This document shows positions 9,990 to 19,753 of a stretch of 64,000 nucleotides of DNA, in pieces; the first letter of the stretch is position 1, and each line of letters opens with the position of its first letter. The notes under the pieces are model-generated. The model ran no database searches and had not been told where the DNA came from. It worked only from the letters and a program-made list of their open reading frames with translations. Source of the DNA: Pseudomonas sp. SST3 (lineage in GTDB: Bacteria; Pseudomonadota; Gammaproteobacteria; Pseudomonadales; Pseudomonadaceae). The DNA lies in NCBI RefSeq assembly GCF_003325755.1, contig NZ_QORI02000004.1, positions 62,001 to 126,000 on the forward strand. Direction: 5' to 3'. Position numbers and translations under genes: made by a program.

Positions 9990-11171
9990 ATGTTGAGAAT
10001 CAGCCATTACCTGCGTGCCCTCGCCCGGCCAGCCATGCCGGTGCTAGGCGCGCGGAGCACAGGTGCGAGCCGGCCGCCTGTGGTGATCTGGAATCTGTTG
10101 CGGCGCTGCAACCTGACTTGCAGGCATTGCTACGCGACCTCTGCCGACAGTGAGTTTCGCGACGAACTGGATACCGCCGAAGCAATGAAAGTCATCGATG
10201 ACCTGCACGAAGCCGGCGTTCGGGTGCTTATCCTGTCCGGTGGCGAGCCGCTGCTGCGCGACGACATCTTCGAGCTATCCGAATATGCCCGGTTGCGCGG
10301 ATTCTTCGTCGCGCTGTCCACCAACGGCACGCTGATCGACGAGCGCAACATCGAGCAGATCGCCGCTGCAAAATACGACTACGTAGGCATCAGCATCGAC
10401 GGCCTTGAAGCGGTGCATGACGACTGGCGCCAGCTCAAGGGCAGCTTCGCCGCCTCGATGCATGCCATCGACCTGTGCCGTCAGCACGGCATCCGCGTCG
10501 GCCTGCGCACCACCCTGACCCAGCACAACTACCCGCAACTGCCCAAGCTATTGGCGCTGATGCGCGCGCACGATGTGCAGAAGTTCTACCTCTCGCACCT
10601 CAACTACAGCGGCCGCGGCAAGCGCAGCCGCAAGGCCGACGCCCATCACCAGATGACGCGTGATGCCATGTACCAGCTGTTCGAACAGGCCTGGGACGAC
10701 GTGCAGCAGGGCCGCGAAACCGATTTCGTCAGCGGCAACAACGATGCCGACGCCGTGCTCCTGCTGCAGTGGGTCGAAGCCCGGCTGCCGGAGCATCGCG
10801 ACCGTCTGGAGCGGATGCTCCGCGCCTGGGGCGGCAATGCCTCGGGCAGCGGCATCGCCAATATCGACAATATCGGCGACGTACATCCTGACACCTACTG
10901 GTGGCAGCACACCGTCGGCAATATCCGTCGGCAGTCGTTCCGCGAGCTGTGGCTGGACAATCCCGAACCGCTGCTGACCGAGCTGCGTCAGCATCCGCGG
11001 GCTGTCGGTGGTCGCTGCGCCCAATGCCGCTGGTTGCCGATTTGCAACGGCAACACCCGCACCCGCGCCTGGGCTGAGGGCAACCTCTGGGGCGAAGACC
11101 CCGGCTGCTACCTCAGCGACCAGGAAATCGGGCTCGCGCCACCGCAATGCATTCCCAGTGTGGCGATTTGA
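9990..11171 (+). CDS. nirJ: heme d1 biosynthesis radical SAM protein NirJ
   Basis: NirJ is a radical SAM enzyme that removes the propionate side chains of didecarboxysiroheme to leave the oxo groups of heme d1. The 393-residue product has the radical SAM cluster motif CNLTCRHC with Cys40, Cys44 and Cys47, and a C-terminal group of cysteines (RCAQCRWLPIC and a later PGCYL) for a second iron-sulfur cluster of the SPASM/twitch type. GAGGAG precedes the ATG at 9990. It begins a second nir transcription unit with nirE and nirN. Confidence 0.95.
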   Translation: MLRISHYLRALARPAMPVLGARSTGASRPPVVIWNLLRRCNLTCRHCYATSADSEFRDELDTAEAMKVIDDLHEAGVRVLILSGGEPLLRDDIFELSEYARLRGFFVALSTNGTLIDERNIEQIAAAKYDYVGISIDGLEAVHDDWRQLKGSFAASMHAIDLCRQHGIRVGLRTTLTQHNYPQLPKLLALMRAHDVQKFYLSHLNYSGRGKRSRKADAHHQMTRDAMYQLFEQAWDDVQQGRETDFVSGNNDADAVLLLQWVEARLPEHRDRLERMLRAWGGNASGSGIANIDNIGDVHPDTYWWQHTVGNIRRQSFRELWLDNPEPLLTELRQHPRAVGGRCAQCRWLPICNGNTRTRAWAEGNLWGEDPGCYLSDQEIGLAPPQCIPSVAI

Positions 11172-11275
11172 GCAACAGCCTGCGCCAACCGCCGCATACG
11201 CCGAATCTGAGGGTCGACAGAACCCTCTTCCGCCACGCGTAAACCGTCAGCCAGATGAGATTTTCAGGAGTCCGC

Positions 11276-12124
11276 ATGGATCAGCCAACCACCATCCCCG
11301 CTTCTCTCGGCGCCACCCTTGCCGCCGGCGAAGTCGCCTTGATCGGGGCCGGTCCCGGAGACCCCGGATTGCTTACGCTGCGCGCCTGGAGCCTGCTGCA
11401 ACAAGCCGATGCGGTGGTGTACGACCGCTTGGTCAGTGCTGACCTGATGCAGCTTCTGCCGGCCCGTTGCGCCCGGCATTACGTCGGCAAGACCAGCGGC
11501 TACCACAGCCTGCCACAGCCACACATCAATCAGCTGCTGGTGGACCTGGCGAAGCAGAACCTGCGAGTTGTGCGCCTAAAGGGCGGCGATCCCTTCATCT
11601 TCGGCCGAGGCGCCGAGGAGCTTGAGCATCTGCTCGAGCACGGCGTCAACGGTCAGGTAGTACCCGGCGTTACCGCGGCTGCCGGCTGCAGTGCCTACGC
11701 CGGCATCCCCCTGACCCATCGCGACCTGGCGCACTCCTGCCAATTCATCACCGGCCATCTGCAGGAAGACGGCGCCCTGCAGCTCCCCTGGAACAGCCTG
11801 GTCGAGGGCAAACAGACGCTGGTGTTCTACATGGGTCTGGCCAGCCTCGGCGAGATCTCGCGCAACCTGATCGCCGCCGGCCTGCCGGTCAACACACCCG
11901 CTGCGCTGATTGGCAGCGGCACCCGACCGGACCAACAGGTGGTGCGCTGCACGCTGAAGCAACTGCCGACCATGGCACTGGAACAACAGCTCAAGCCCCC
12001 GACCCTAACGGTAATCGGCCAGGTGGTTGGCCTTTTTGCAGGCCGAACCCTGGAGTTCCCGGCCCGCCTGTGCGCAGGCGACCGGGTTACACAACCTGAC
12101 GTCGTGGAGGCCCTATGCGACTGA
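11276..12124 (+). CDS. nirE: uroporphyrinogen-III C-methyltransferase NirE
   Basis: NirE is the SAM-dependent enzyme that makes precorrin-2 from uroporphyrinogen III, the entry step to heme d1. The 282-residue product has the SUMT signatures: GAGPGDPGLLTLRA near the N terminus, VVYDRLVS, and the RLKGGDPFIFGRG motif. AGGAG lies seven bases before the ATG at 11276; an ATG 21 bases earlier is in frame but lacks this. Its 3' end overlaps nirN by ten bases. A separate siroheme enzyme presumably exists elsewhere; the location among nir genes identifies this copy as NirE. Confidence 0.94.
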   Translation: MDQPTTIPASLGATLAAGEVALIGAGPGDPGLLTLRAWSLLQQADAVVYDRLVSADLMQLLPARCARHYVGKTSGYHSLPQPHINQLLVDLAKQNLRVVRLKGGDPFIFGRGAEELEHLLEHGVNGQVVPGVTAAAGCSAYAGIPLTHRDLAHSCQFITGHLQEDGALQLPWNSLVEGKQTLVFYMGLASLGEISRNLIAAGLPVNTPAALIGSGTRPDQQVVRCTLKQLPTMALEQQLKPPTLTVIGQVVGLFAGRTLEFPARLCAGDRVTQPDVVEALCD

Positions 12125-13608
12125 CCTCCTTCGCCGTGCTATTACTCTGCGGCGCGGTCCAGGCGGCGCCCGGAGCCGTATCGCTGGAACAGGCCGGCGT
12201 GCTCTATGAACGGCACTGCCAGAGCTGCCATGGAGCAAACCGCCTGGGCGGTGCCGGCCCTGCCCTGCTGCCGGAAAGCCTCAGCCGGATCAAGCCAGAC
12301 GAGGCGCGCGCGATCATTAGCAATGGCCGTCCGGCCAGCCAGATGGCGGCTTTCTCGGATAGCCTGAATGCCGCCGAGATCGACGGATTGGTCAGCTACC
12401 TCTATCAACCCGCCGCGACACCACCGACCTGGAGCGACGCCGACATCCGCGCCAGCCATCGCATGCTCGCCGATGTAGGGGCGCTGCCGAGCACGCCGAA
12501 GCACGACGCCGATCCGCTCAACCTGTTCGTGGTGGTCGAGGCCGGCAACCATCACGTACGGGTACTGGACGGCGATCGCTTCGAGGAGCTGGCCAATTTC
12601 CCCTCGCACTTCGCCCTGCACGGCGGCCCGAAATTCTCGCCGGACGGACGCTTCGTCTACTTCGCCTCGCGCGATGGATGGGTCAGCGTCTACGACCTGC
12701 ACAACCTGACCATGATCGCCGAGGTCCGCGCCGGGCTGAACACCCGTAACCTGGCCGTCAGCAATGATGGTCGTTGGGTGCTGGTGGGTAACTACCTGCC
12801 GGGCAATCTGGTGCTGCTGGATGCCCGTGACCTGTCGCTGATCAAGCACATCCCTACCGTTGGCCTGGATGGCACGTCATCACGGGTCAGCGCCGTCTAC
12901 ACCGCGCCACCGCGCGACAGCTTCGTGGTCGCCCTGAAGGATGTGACGGAGGCCTGGGAGCTGTCCTACGCCGGCGAGCCGACCTTCGAGCCGCGCCGCA
13001 TCGAGGCTGCGGACTTCCTCGATGACTTCTCCTTCACACCGGACTACCGCCATCTGCTCGCCACCTCGCGCAAGGCCCACGGCGGCCAGGTGATCGACCT
13101 CGACACCGGCAAGGCGGTGACCGACATTCCGTTGCCGGGCATGCCGCATCTGGGTTCGGGCATCTACTGGAAGCGCGACGGCAAATGGGTGTTCGCCACC
13201 CCGAACGTGAGCAAGGGTCTGATCTCGGTGCTCGATCTGCAGAGCTGGGAACTGATCAAGGAGATCCCTACCGAGGGGCCCGGTTTCTTCATGCGCAGCC
13301 ACGAGAACTCGAAATACGCCTGGACCGACGTGTTTTTCGGCCCCAACAACGACGCCGTACACCTGATCGACAAGCAGACCCTGGAAGTCGCCCATACGCT
13401 GCGCCCGATGCCAGGCAAGAACGCCGCGCACGTCGAGTTCACCCGCGATGGCCGGCATCTACTGCTGAGCGTCTGGGATACCGACGGCGCGCTGATCGTC
13501 TACGACGCCAACAGCCTTGAAGAGATCAAACGTATCCCGATGAACAAGGCGTCGGGCAAATACAACGTCGGCAACAAGATCGAGTTCGCCGAAGGCACCT
13601 CGCACTGA
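12115..13608 (+). CDS. nirN: NirN, dihydro-heme d1 dehydrogenase
   Basis: NirN is a periplasmic cytochrome resembling NirS that introduces the last double bond of heme d1 and may hand it to NirS. The 497-residue precursor has a signal peptide (about residues 1-17), a heme c site CQSCH at 35-39 and a C-terminal d1-type propeller. It is shorter than NirS at the N terminus. GGAGG precedes the start inside nirE, with which it overlaps by ten bases. It closes the nirJEN unit. Confidence 0.94.
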   Translation: MRLTSFAVLLLCGAVQAAPGAVSLEQAGVLYERHCQSCHGANRLGGAGPALLPESLSRIKPDEARAIISNGRPASQMAAFSDSLNAAEIDGLVSYLYQPAATPPTWSDADIRASHRMLADVGALPSTPKHDADPLNLFVVVEAGNHHVRVLDGDRFEELANFPSHFALHGGPKFSPDGRFVYFASRDGWVSVYDLHNLTMIAEVRAGLNTRNLAVSNDGRWVLVGNYLPGNLVLLDARDLSLIKHIPTVGLDGTSSRVSAVYTAPPRDSFVVALKDVTEAWELSYAGEPTFEPRRIEAADFLDDFSFTPDYRHLLATSRKAHGGQVIDLDTGKAVTDIPLPGMPHLGSGIYWKRDGKWVFATPNVSKGLISVLDLQSWELIKEIPTEGPGFFMRSHENSKYAWTDVFFGPNNDAVHLIDKQTLEVAHTLRPMPGKNAAHVEFTRDGRHLLLSVWDTDGALIVYDANSLEEIKRIPMNKASGKYNVGNKIEFAEGTSH

Positions 13609-13670
13609 GCGGAACAACGGCAAGCATGAGCTGAGACGAAACTGGTTGGCGTGAAGCGACCGTTACAGCA

Positions 13671-13731
13671 GGTAGGGTGAGCTTCAGTCCACCAGAGCGA
13701 GCGCCGGATCGGACTCCGGTGGGCTGAAGCG
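13671..13731. repeat. short palindromic repeats after nirN
   Basis: Two members of the palindrome family lie between nirN and the LysR gene: a full but diverged copy at 13671-13693 (GGTAGGGTGAGCTTCAGTCC then ACC) and a half copy at 13718-13731. No terminator with a T-run is seen. Confidence 0.6.
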
Positions 13732-13852
13732 CAACACCACTGGCCGTCCTTCCTGTTCTACATTTCATTGCTGACGCTTCAAGCCGGTCTTCAGCGCCCT
13801 GATCGGCCTTCCAACTTTCATTCCAAACTGCTTTCATATCACGCTCTTTGAT

Positions 13853-14725
13853 ATGAGCATTCTTATGGACATCGATCTCGCCCGCACTTTTCTCGAGATC
13901 ATTCGCAGCGGCAGCTTCATTGCCACCGCCGAGCGGTTGCATATCACCCAGACGGCCGTGACCGCCCGAGTACGCAGCCTGGAAACGCAGCTCGGCTGCC
14001 GATTGTTCGTACGCAACCGCGCGGGCGCGCGGTTGACCGGCGACGGTGAACGCTTCGTCGCCTACGCCACACAGTTGGTACAGACCTGGGAAACCGCACG
14101 GCGGGACCTGCCGCTGCCACGCGGTCACGACAAGCTGCTGTCGCTGGGCGCCGAGGTCAGCCTATGCAACCCGCTGATGCTCGCCTGGGTGCAACGCTTG
14201 CGACAGGTGATGCCCGAGCATGCTTTTCGCAGCGAGGTGGCCAGCGGCGACGAGCTTCAGAAGCAGCTCGACCTCGGCGCGCTGGACGCCGCGCTGGTGC
14301 ATCAGCCTGAATACTGGCCGGGCCTGCAGGTCGAGCAACTGCTCGAAGAAAAGTTGATCCATGTCGTACAGACCGTCAATCCGGAGCCTTACATCTACGT
14401 GGACTGGGGGCCGGCGTTTCGCCGACAGCACGACCTTGCCCTGCCCGGCCACATCCGTGCGGAGTTGTCGTTCAGTCTGGGGCCGCTGGCGTTGCAGTAT
14501 CTGGTGCAGTACGGCGGCCGCGGCTACTTCCGTACACGGGTCGTGCAGCGCTATCTGGACGAAGGCATCCTCAAGCGCGTCGAGCAGGCGCCGGAATTCA
14601 GCTACCCGATCTACCTGGTCTATTCGCGCGCGGCGCAGTCGCCGGCCCTGTTCAAGGCCATCGAGCAGCTGCGCGACGTGGCCGAGGATGATTACGACTG
14701 GTCGCGCTGGACCTACGAGATCTGA
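13853..14725 (+). CDS. LysR-family transcriptional regulator
   Basis: This 290-residue regulator has an N-terminal winged helix-turn-helix (about residues 6-65, with the typical GSFIATAERLHITQTAVTAR segment) and a C-terminal effector-binding domain. Neither start has a strong ribosome binding site; the ATG at 13853 gives four extra residues compared with the ATG at 13865, which would start MDIDLARTF and may be the real one. It follows nirN in the same direction but after repeats, and faces the HPP-CBS gene tail to tail. Its target is unknown; the denitrification context is suggestive only. Confidence 0.9.
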   Translation: MSILMDIDLARTFLEIIRSGSFIATAERLHITQTAVTARVRSLETQLGCRLFVRNRAGARLTGDGERFVAYATQLVQTWETARRDLPLPRGHDKLLSLGAEVSLCNPLMLAWVQRLRQVMPEHAFRSEVASGDELQKQLDLGALDAALVHQPEYWPGLQVEQLLEEKLIHVVQTVNPEPYIYVDWGPAFRRQHDLALPGHIRAELSFSLGPLALQYLVQYGGRGYFRTRVVQRYLDEGILKRVEQAPEFSYPIYLVYSRAAQSPALFKAIEQLRDVAEDDYDWSRWTYEI

Positions 14726-14807
14726 GCCCACCGGCACTTCAGCCGATTCATCCAGCGCCCGCACGAATCTGCTTGCCTTGCTGGTGTAGCGGTCAGGCAC
14801 CACCGGT

Positions 14808-15947
14808 TCAGTCAGGCAGGTGCTTGAGCCAGTTCCGATAGAGCGCCGCGATCAGGTCGGTCTGGGTGATCATGCCCACTAGGCGCTGCTCATCGTCCAC
14901 CACCGGCAGGGCGTGCAGGCCACGATCGGAGAGCATGAACACCAGATCGACCATGTGGGTGTCTTCGGTCACTGAAACCACTGGTGTACTCATGATCGCG
15001 CGCAGGTGGACGCCGCGAAGAAACTTCAGCTGCCCGAAGTTGATGCGTGCCGGCGCCGGGCGGAAGTGTTTGAGCAGGTCGACGAGGGTCACGATACCCA
15101 CCAGCTCGTGGGTATCCGGCCGGAGCACCGGCATGGAATGCAGACGGTGCTCACGCAAGCTTTGCCACGCCCGCTGGATAGTGCAATCCGGGGTGCTCCA
15201 GTAAAGATCGCGGGACATGATATCTCCGGCGGTGATTTCACCCATGCTTCGCCGCAGTGCATGCTTCTCGGTCTGCTTGATCAGCTGGGCGAGGTCGTCA
15301 CGGGTGACATCCACATACTCGCCGAAATCCGCCAGCGCCCGCTCGACGTCGTCTTCGCTGAAACTCATGCGCTCGCTGGGAAGCGGATCGAGCGTGTGAT
15401 GAGTGTTGCCCTTCTGCGCGCGCGGCTTCGGATAGGCATGCCCGCTGAGGTTGTTGTAGACCAGCGCAACCGCTACCAGCAGCAGCGAATTGAACGCCAC
15501 CGGGTAGAGCAGTTGAAAGCCATACGCATGCAGTTCCGGACTGCCCACCACCGCCACAAGCGCCAGCGCCGCACCCGGCGGATGCAGGCAGCGCAGACCG
15601 AACAGACAGACGATCGCCAGGGCGCCGGCCAGACCAGCGGCCGTGGCCACGGGCAGATCACTGATCCCCAGCGCAACGCCAATCGCAGTCGCCAACAGAT
15701 TGCCCGCAATCACCGACCACGGCTGGGCAAAAGGACTCGACGAGGCGACGAACAGCAACACTGCCGATGCAGCTGCCGGCGCCGCCAGAGGCAAGGTGAT
15801 CGAGACGCCGAAAACCCAGGCGCTGAGGGAAATGACCAGTAGCAGTGCTAGCCCGATGCCAGCGGCGGCGCGCAGCCATTCAGCGGGACGCGCCGACAAC
15901 GGCGCGGGCACAAAGGATCGGCACCAGTCGAGAAGGCGTTCTTGCAT
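14808..15947 (-). CDS. HPP-family membrane protein with two CBS domains
   Basis: The 379-residue protein has an N-terminal four-helix HPP domain (about residues 25-170, with the name-giving His-Pro-Pro at 122-124) and two C-terminal CBS domains (about 243-300 and 315-372) joined by an acidic linker. Plant and cyanobacterial HPP proteins have been reported to move nitrite across membranes; CBS pairs usually sense adenine nucleotides. Its location between nir and nnrS/nos genes makes an energy-gated nitrite or related anion carrier an attractive guess. An AGGA lies before the ATG. I see no FNR box upstream. Confidence 0.88.
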   Translation of the reverse strand: MQERLLDWCRSFVPAPLSARPAEWLRAAAGIGLALLLVISLSAWVFGVSITLPLAAPAAASAVLLFVASSSPFAQPWSVIAGNLLATAIGVALGISDLPVATAAGLAGALAIVCLFGLRCLHPPGAALALVAVVGSPELHAYGFQLLYPVAFNSLLLVAVALVYNNLSGHAYPKPRAQKGNTHHTLDPLPSERMSFSEDDVERALADFGEYVDVTRDDLAQLIKQTEKHALRRSMGEITAGDIMSRDLYWSTPDCTIQRAWQSLREHRLHSMPVLRPDTHELVGIVTLVDLLKHFRPAPARINFGQLKFLRGVHLRAIMSTPVVSVTEDTHMVDLVFMLSDRGLHALPVVDDEQRLVGMITQTDLIAALYRNWLKHLPD

Positions 15948-16214
15948 GGTTCCTGCTTGTGTTGGAGCTGATTAGATAGCGCTCGGTGCTCGGCGATACA
16001 CGCCGGGCGCCGCATCAGCACTGTAGAGGGCGGTCCGGCGCACCGAATAAGTGCACCGGCCAAAATCGCGCGCACATTGTCGGTGCGACAACGATGCACG
16101 GCCAATGAATAGTATTGCTTGCTGGCCGCAATATTTTTGTTAATAGGACGGATCGTCCGCCGATTCGGCGGCCATTCGGTCATCGACCTGCACGTTCTAG
16201 CTGGCGCTCAGGCG

Positions 16215-17336
16215 CTAGGACGTCGTGAGACTGGCCCGTTGAGCGCCCTGTTCGTGCTCGCGGATCACCATTGCGACGATACGCATCACGTCGAGGTTGG
16301 CCTCTTCCATTCTGCCCAGGTGTGCGAGGGTTTCCTCCATCGCCTGCCGGCCGAACGCATCGAGCGCCTGCTGCCCCTGTTGATGCACCGCGGTATGCGG
16401 CCGCTCGATCTGCTGGAAATGATCCAGCTGCTGCATGCCACCCTTGCTCTGTGCGTAGTACCAGCGGCCGAAACGACATTCGCGCTCGCTAGGTAGCACC
16501 GGCTCACCCTGCCCGCCCGCGCCGAGCACATGGTTGTAAACGATGAACTTCAACGACAGCTCGTCCAGGTTGGCCAGCTCAATGCCGGCGCGGAAGGACG
16601 AGCGCTCGATACCGTCGCGCATGGTCCCGGCCAGCTGATGCAGGCGCTGCATGGCCGCGACGGCTACCTCGGTGGTGCGGCTGAAGCCCTGTGCCAGGTC
16701 GCTCTGTAGCCTGATGTAATCATGCACACCGGCAATCTCGGCCTGCACCTCGGCAATCTTGTGCACGATATCGGCGGTGGCCAGCGCGGTCTTTTCCGCC
16801 AGCATGCGGATTTCCCCGGCGACTACGGCGAACCCGCGGCCTGCCTCACCGGCACGTGCCGCCTCGATTGCTGCGTTGAGTGCAAGCAGATTGGTCTGGC
16901 TGGCGATGCCGCTGATGAGATCGACGATGCCGTTGATCTCCTGCGAATGCGCCGCCAGGGTGTCGACCTTCTGCGAAGCCAGGTTGAGCCCGCTTTCCAT
17001 GCCGACCGCCTTGCTCTGCAGCTCGCCGAAATGCTGCTGGTTGCTGAGCGCCGCATCCGCAACCTGCTCCGCACGATCACGATTCTCGCCGAGCTGGCCG
17101 GTGAGGTACTCGAACGAGTCGCCCAGATGCGCCACCGAGTTGCTGAAACGGACCAGATTGCCCGCCACGCCCCGGTAGTAATCCAACTGACGTTTGCCGT
17201 TGTCATCGGCGGCATTGGCCGCCGCCAGCTGCTCCTCCAGCGCCGCGATGCGTGCCGCCTGTCCATCGCACGTCTGCTGCAGATGATCGCGCTGCTGCTG
17301 CAGCGCTCGGGCGGTCCGCTTCCATTTAAACAGCAT
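16215..17336 (-). CDS. soluble methyl-accepting chemotaxis protein with C-terminal CZB zinc-binding domain
   Basis: The 373-residue protein has no signal peptide or transmembrane helix. It begins with a coiled coil (about residues 8-45), then a short MCP signalling hairpin whose tip contains [21 protein letters not shown], then a CZB (chemoreceptor zinc-binding) domain near residues 245-320 with the expected His and Cys ligands: His in YNHV, Cys in ECRFGRWYY and His residues in the following [14 protein letters not shown] receptors sense zinc or oxidants such as hypochlorite. GAGG precedes the ATG at 17336, and the gene lies 16 bases after the dehydrogenase gene, likely co-transcribed. Confidence 0.88.
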   Translation of the reverse strand: MLFKWKRTARALQQQRDHLQQTCDGQAARIAALEEQLAAANAADDNGKRQLDYYRGVAGNLVRFSNSVAHLGDSFEYLTGQLGENRDRAEQVADAALSNQQHFGELQSKAVGMESGLNLASQKVDTLAAHSQEINGIVDLISGIASQTNLLALNAAIEAARAGEAGRGFAVVAGEIRMLAEKTALATADIVHKIAEVQAEIAGVHDYIRLQSDLAQGFSRTTEVAVAAMQRLHQLAGTMRDGIERSSFRAGIELANLDELSLKFIVYNHVLGAGGQGEPVLPSERECRFGRWYYAQSKGGMQQLDHFQQIERPHTAVHQQGQQALDAFGRQAMEETLAHLGRMEEANLDVMRIVAMVIREHEQGAQRASLTTS

Positions 17337-17352
17337 CGGCAACCTCACGGAC

Positions 17353-18096
17353 TCAGTTGATGGTGTAGCCGTTATCGACCACCCAGTCCTGCCCGTAGAC
17401 GCCACGCGCGCCCTGCGACAGCTGGAACAGGATAACGTTGGCAATTGCCGACGATTCGAGGAAATGCCCCGGCAACAGGCGTTTCGTAACGTTTTCGGCG
17501 ACCTGCTCGAGCTGCTCGTCAGGCAGCCCCAGCGCGCCCCATATGGCCGTTGCGGTCGGACCTGGCGATACCAGGTTGATGCGTACGTCCAGCGGCGCGA
17601 ACTCCACAGCCAGGGTGCGGACCTGAGCGGCCAATGCCGCCTTGGTCGCGATATAAGCGGCCAGCCCGGGGAACGTGCCACGCGTCAGGAAGGTGCCGAC
17701 GAACACCACTGAGGCCGGCTTGCTCAATTCGGTACGCAATGCCGCCAGCGTGTTCAGCGCGCCTGCGCCGTTGACGGCCCATTGACGGTCGAAACAGGCC
17801 ATGTCGAGGCTGTCGCCCAGCTCGGCGATACCGGCGTTCGGCACCAGATAGTCCACCGGACCTAATTGGGCCGCGCGGCGCGCCAGCGCTTGCAGATCAT
17901 CCGACAAGGTCACGTCACCCGCGACCCAGTGCAACTGCTCGGGATAGGTTTCCATCAGTTGTCCCAGCCCACCGATGCCGCGTGACATGGCCAGCACCCG
18001 CGCGCCACGCTGCAGCAGCGCCGCGCACAGCGCCAGACCGATCCCGGAGCTGGCCCCGGTGACGACCGCCAGGCGGTCCTTGAACTCACTCTTCAT
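17353..18096 (-). CDS. short-chain dehydrogenase/reductase (SDR family)
   Basis: The 247-residue protein is a classical SDR: the NAD(P)-binding TGASSGIG motif near the N terminus, VPNAGI in the NNAG position and the active-site YIATK. The usual catalytic serine 13 residues before the tyrosine appears to be a threonine. The start was set at the third ATG of an ATGATGATG run because GGAG then lies at proper distance. Substrate unknown. It is the upstream partner of the CZB chemoreceptor gene and sits close to nnrS, but its role in denitrification, if any, is not shown. Confidence 0.88.
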   Translation of the reverse strand: MKSEFKDRLAVVTGASSGIGLALCAALLQRGARVLAMSRGIGGLGQLMETYPEQLHWVAGDVTLSDDLQALARRAAQLGPVDYLVPNAGIAELGDSLDMACFDRQWAVNGAGALNTLAALRTELSKPASVVFVGTFLTRGTFPGLAAYIATKAALAAQVRTLAVEFAPLDVRINLVSPGPTATAIWGALGLPDEQLEQVAENVTKRLLPGHFLESSAIANVILFQLSQGARGVYGQDWVVDNGYTIN

Positions 18097-18205
18097 CATC
18101 ATCTCCGATGTCGGCATTCGCCGAGCCGCAGGCTGCCCGTCCCGGGATGGGCAGGCAGCGTTTTCTCAATGGGGTGAAACGGAATGCTGGGTGTTGTGAT
18201 GGTGC

Positions 18206-19396
18206 TTAGCCGGGATGCCCATCAACCCGCGCCGCCACCAGCATCGGGGCATAGCGCCAGGCGTAGAGGGCGAAGGCCAGCGCCCAGCAGATCGCCGCCA
18301 ACCATAGGCCGGCGATCGGCCACTGGTTCGAGAGGAATACCCGCGCCGCCGCGCCGAGGTTGAACAGCACGAAGGCGCCGACGATGCCCGACGGCAACTG
18401 CAGCGGCCGCCCGGTATGACCCAGGGTGACTCGCGCGATCATCGCCAGAATCAGGCCGCTCATCGACCCTACCGAAAGCGCATGCAGCGAAGGGCTGGAG
18501 CTGGTCAGCAGACCGAAGTTCCACAAGGCCAGCCCCGCCGCCGCGACCACCAGCCACAACATCGCCAGATGCAACGACCAGAGCAGCGGTACGCGCCAGA
18601 TGCCACTGTCATACCAGCGCATCAGCCGCAGCAGATGGCCAGCAGCGATACCGAGGAACAGCAGGCCGATCAGCAAGTTCTGTTGCAGCGCGACACCGGC
18701 GGCATGGAGTATCGCGATCAGGCCGGTGCCGACCAGCAACCCCACGTCGAGCCAGACCCAGGGCTTTACCGCATCGGTACGGCCGAGGCCGCGCTGAGTG
18801 AAGAAGGGAATCACCCGTCCTCCGATGATCGCCATCAGCGCCGCCACCAGCCACAGCCCGGCGAGCACACCCTGACGCTGCAGGCCATCATCACCCAGGG
18901 CGACACCGCACAGCACCAGAACATCAGCACCGATCATCAGGCTGAGGACGGCAACGATGGGGTAGTTACGCTTCTGTCTGACCACCCAGAGCATGCGAGT
19001 CATCAGTCCGGTCACACCGAGCAGGAACAACAGATCCAGCAGAATCAGCAAAGCGACCGGCATCCCGAATAGCCAGCCCAGCCGCGCCAGCAACCAGACG
19101 CCTGCGAGCACCATCAGGCGATTGCCGGACACACCAGGCTGGCCGGTCCACGTCTGCCCGGCGGTCAGCAGAAAGCCGGCGACGATGGCCATGGCAAAGC
19201 CGAACAGCATTTCGTGGCGGTGCCAGGACAACCAGCCACCGGTAGGCTGGAAGCCAGGCCACAGGCCCGTCCACGCGGCGATCCAAAGCGGAATCGCGAG
19301 CATCGCGAAGAGGCTGCCAGCGAGAAAAAACGGGCGAAAGGCGAGCCGCCATATAGGCGGGATATTCAGGGCTTTTCGCCGATCGATAACTTGCAC
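18206..19396 (-). CDS. nnrS: NnrS family membrane protein
   Basis: NnrS proteins are polytopic heme- and copper-containing membrane proteins found with denitrification and NO-response genes, and are linked to relief of nitrosative stress. The 396-residue product has about twelve transmembrane helices and the family's histidines, for example WHRHEMLFGFAMAIVAGF near residue 60 and ARVTLGHTGR near residue 325. The length fits. A near-perfect FNR/DNR box sits about 129 bases upstream, so it should be co-induced with the nir, nor and nos genes. Confidence 0.93.
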   Translation of the reverse strand: MQVIDRRKALNIPPIWRLAFRPFFLAGSLFAMLAIPLWIAAWTGLWPGFQPTGGWLSWHRHEMLFGFAMAIVAGFLLTAGQTWTGQPGVSGNRLMVLAGVWLLARLGWLFGMPVALLILLDLLFLLGVTGLMTRMLWVVRQKRNYPIVAVLSLMIGADVLVLCGVALGDDGLQRQGVLAGLWLVAALMAIIGGRVIPFFTQRGLGRTDAVKPWVWLDVGLLVGTGLIAILHAAGVALQQNLLIGLLFLGIAAGHLLRLMRWYDSGIWRVPLLWSLHLAMLWLVVAAAGLALWNFGLLTSSSPSLHALSVGSMSGLILAMIARVTLGHTGRPLQLPSGIVGAFVLFNLGAAARVFLSNQWPIAGLWLAAICWALAFALYAWRYAPMLVAARVDGHPG

Positions 19397-19518
19397 AAGG
19401 GCCTCCTGAAATTCTTCGTGTCTGCCCGGCGGGTTGAAGCCGGCCGGGTGGAACAGTGATCGCCCCCGATATCGCGGAGCCAGATTTACTTTCTACAGGT
19501 TAGAGGGCTCCGACAGAC

Positions 19519-19532
19519 TTGATTGCAATCAT
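19519..19532 (-). promoter_or_regulatory. FNR/DNR-type box upstream of nnrS
   Basis: TTGATTGCAATCAT read on the plus strand matches the TTGAT-N4-ATCAA consensus at nine of ten positions. It is centred about 129 bases upstream of nnrS, the only gene facing away from it at close range. Confidence 0.78.
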
Positions 19533-19753
19533 CTTTTTGCCGAGCCGCCTCGGTGCCGACGGTCGGCAACGCTCCAGGCCTGGGCGCGGAAGCGTCCAGC
19601 TGGGGTTCCGGCGCGTGAGCGTGACGTCAGCCGTACCGCTTATTTCGGGATCATCGCGCTTTCTCGGGGAAACAAGGATTGAGGTCGGACTGGCGAGTTT
19701 GGGTGTGTTGAATGAAAGTTTGGGATTGATTGCGATTGACGAGTCGCTTGAGA

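Noticed and set aside
13853..13870. Possible FNR-like site TTTGATATGAG at the LysR start
   Set aside because: Only one half-site is present and it overlaps the start codon, so it is not counted with the FNR/DNR boxes.
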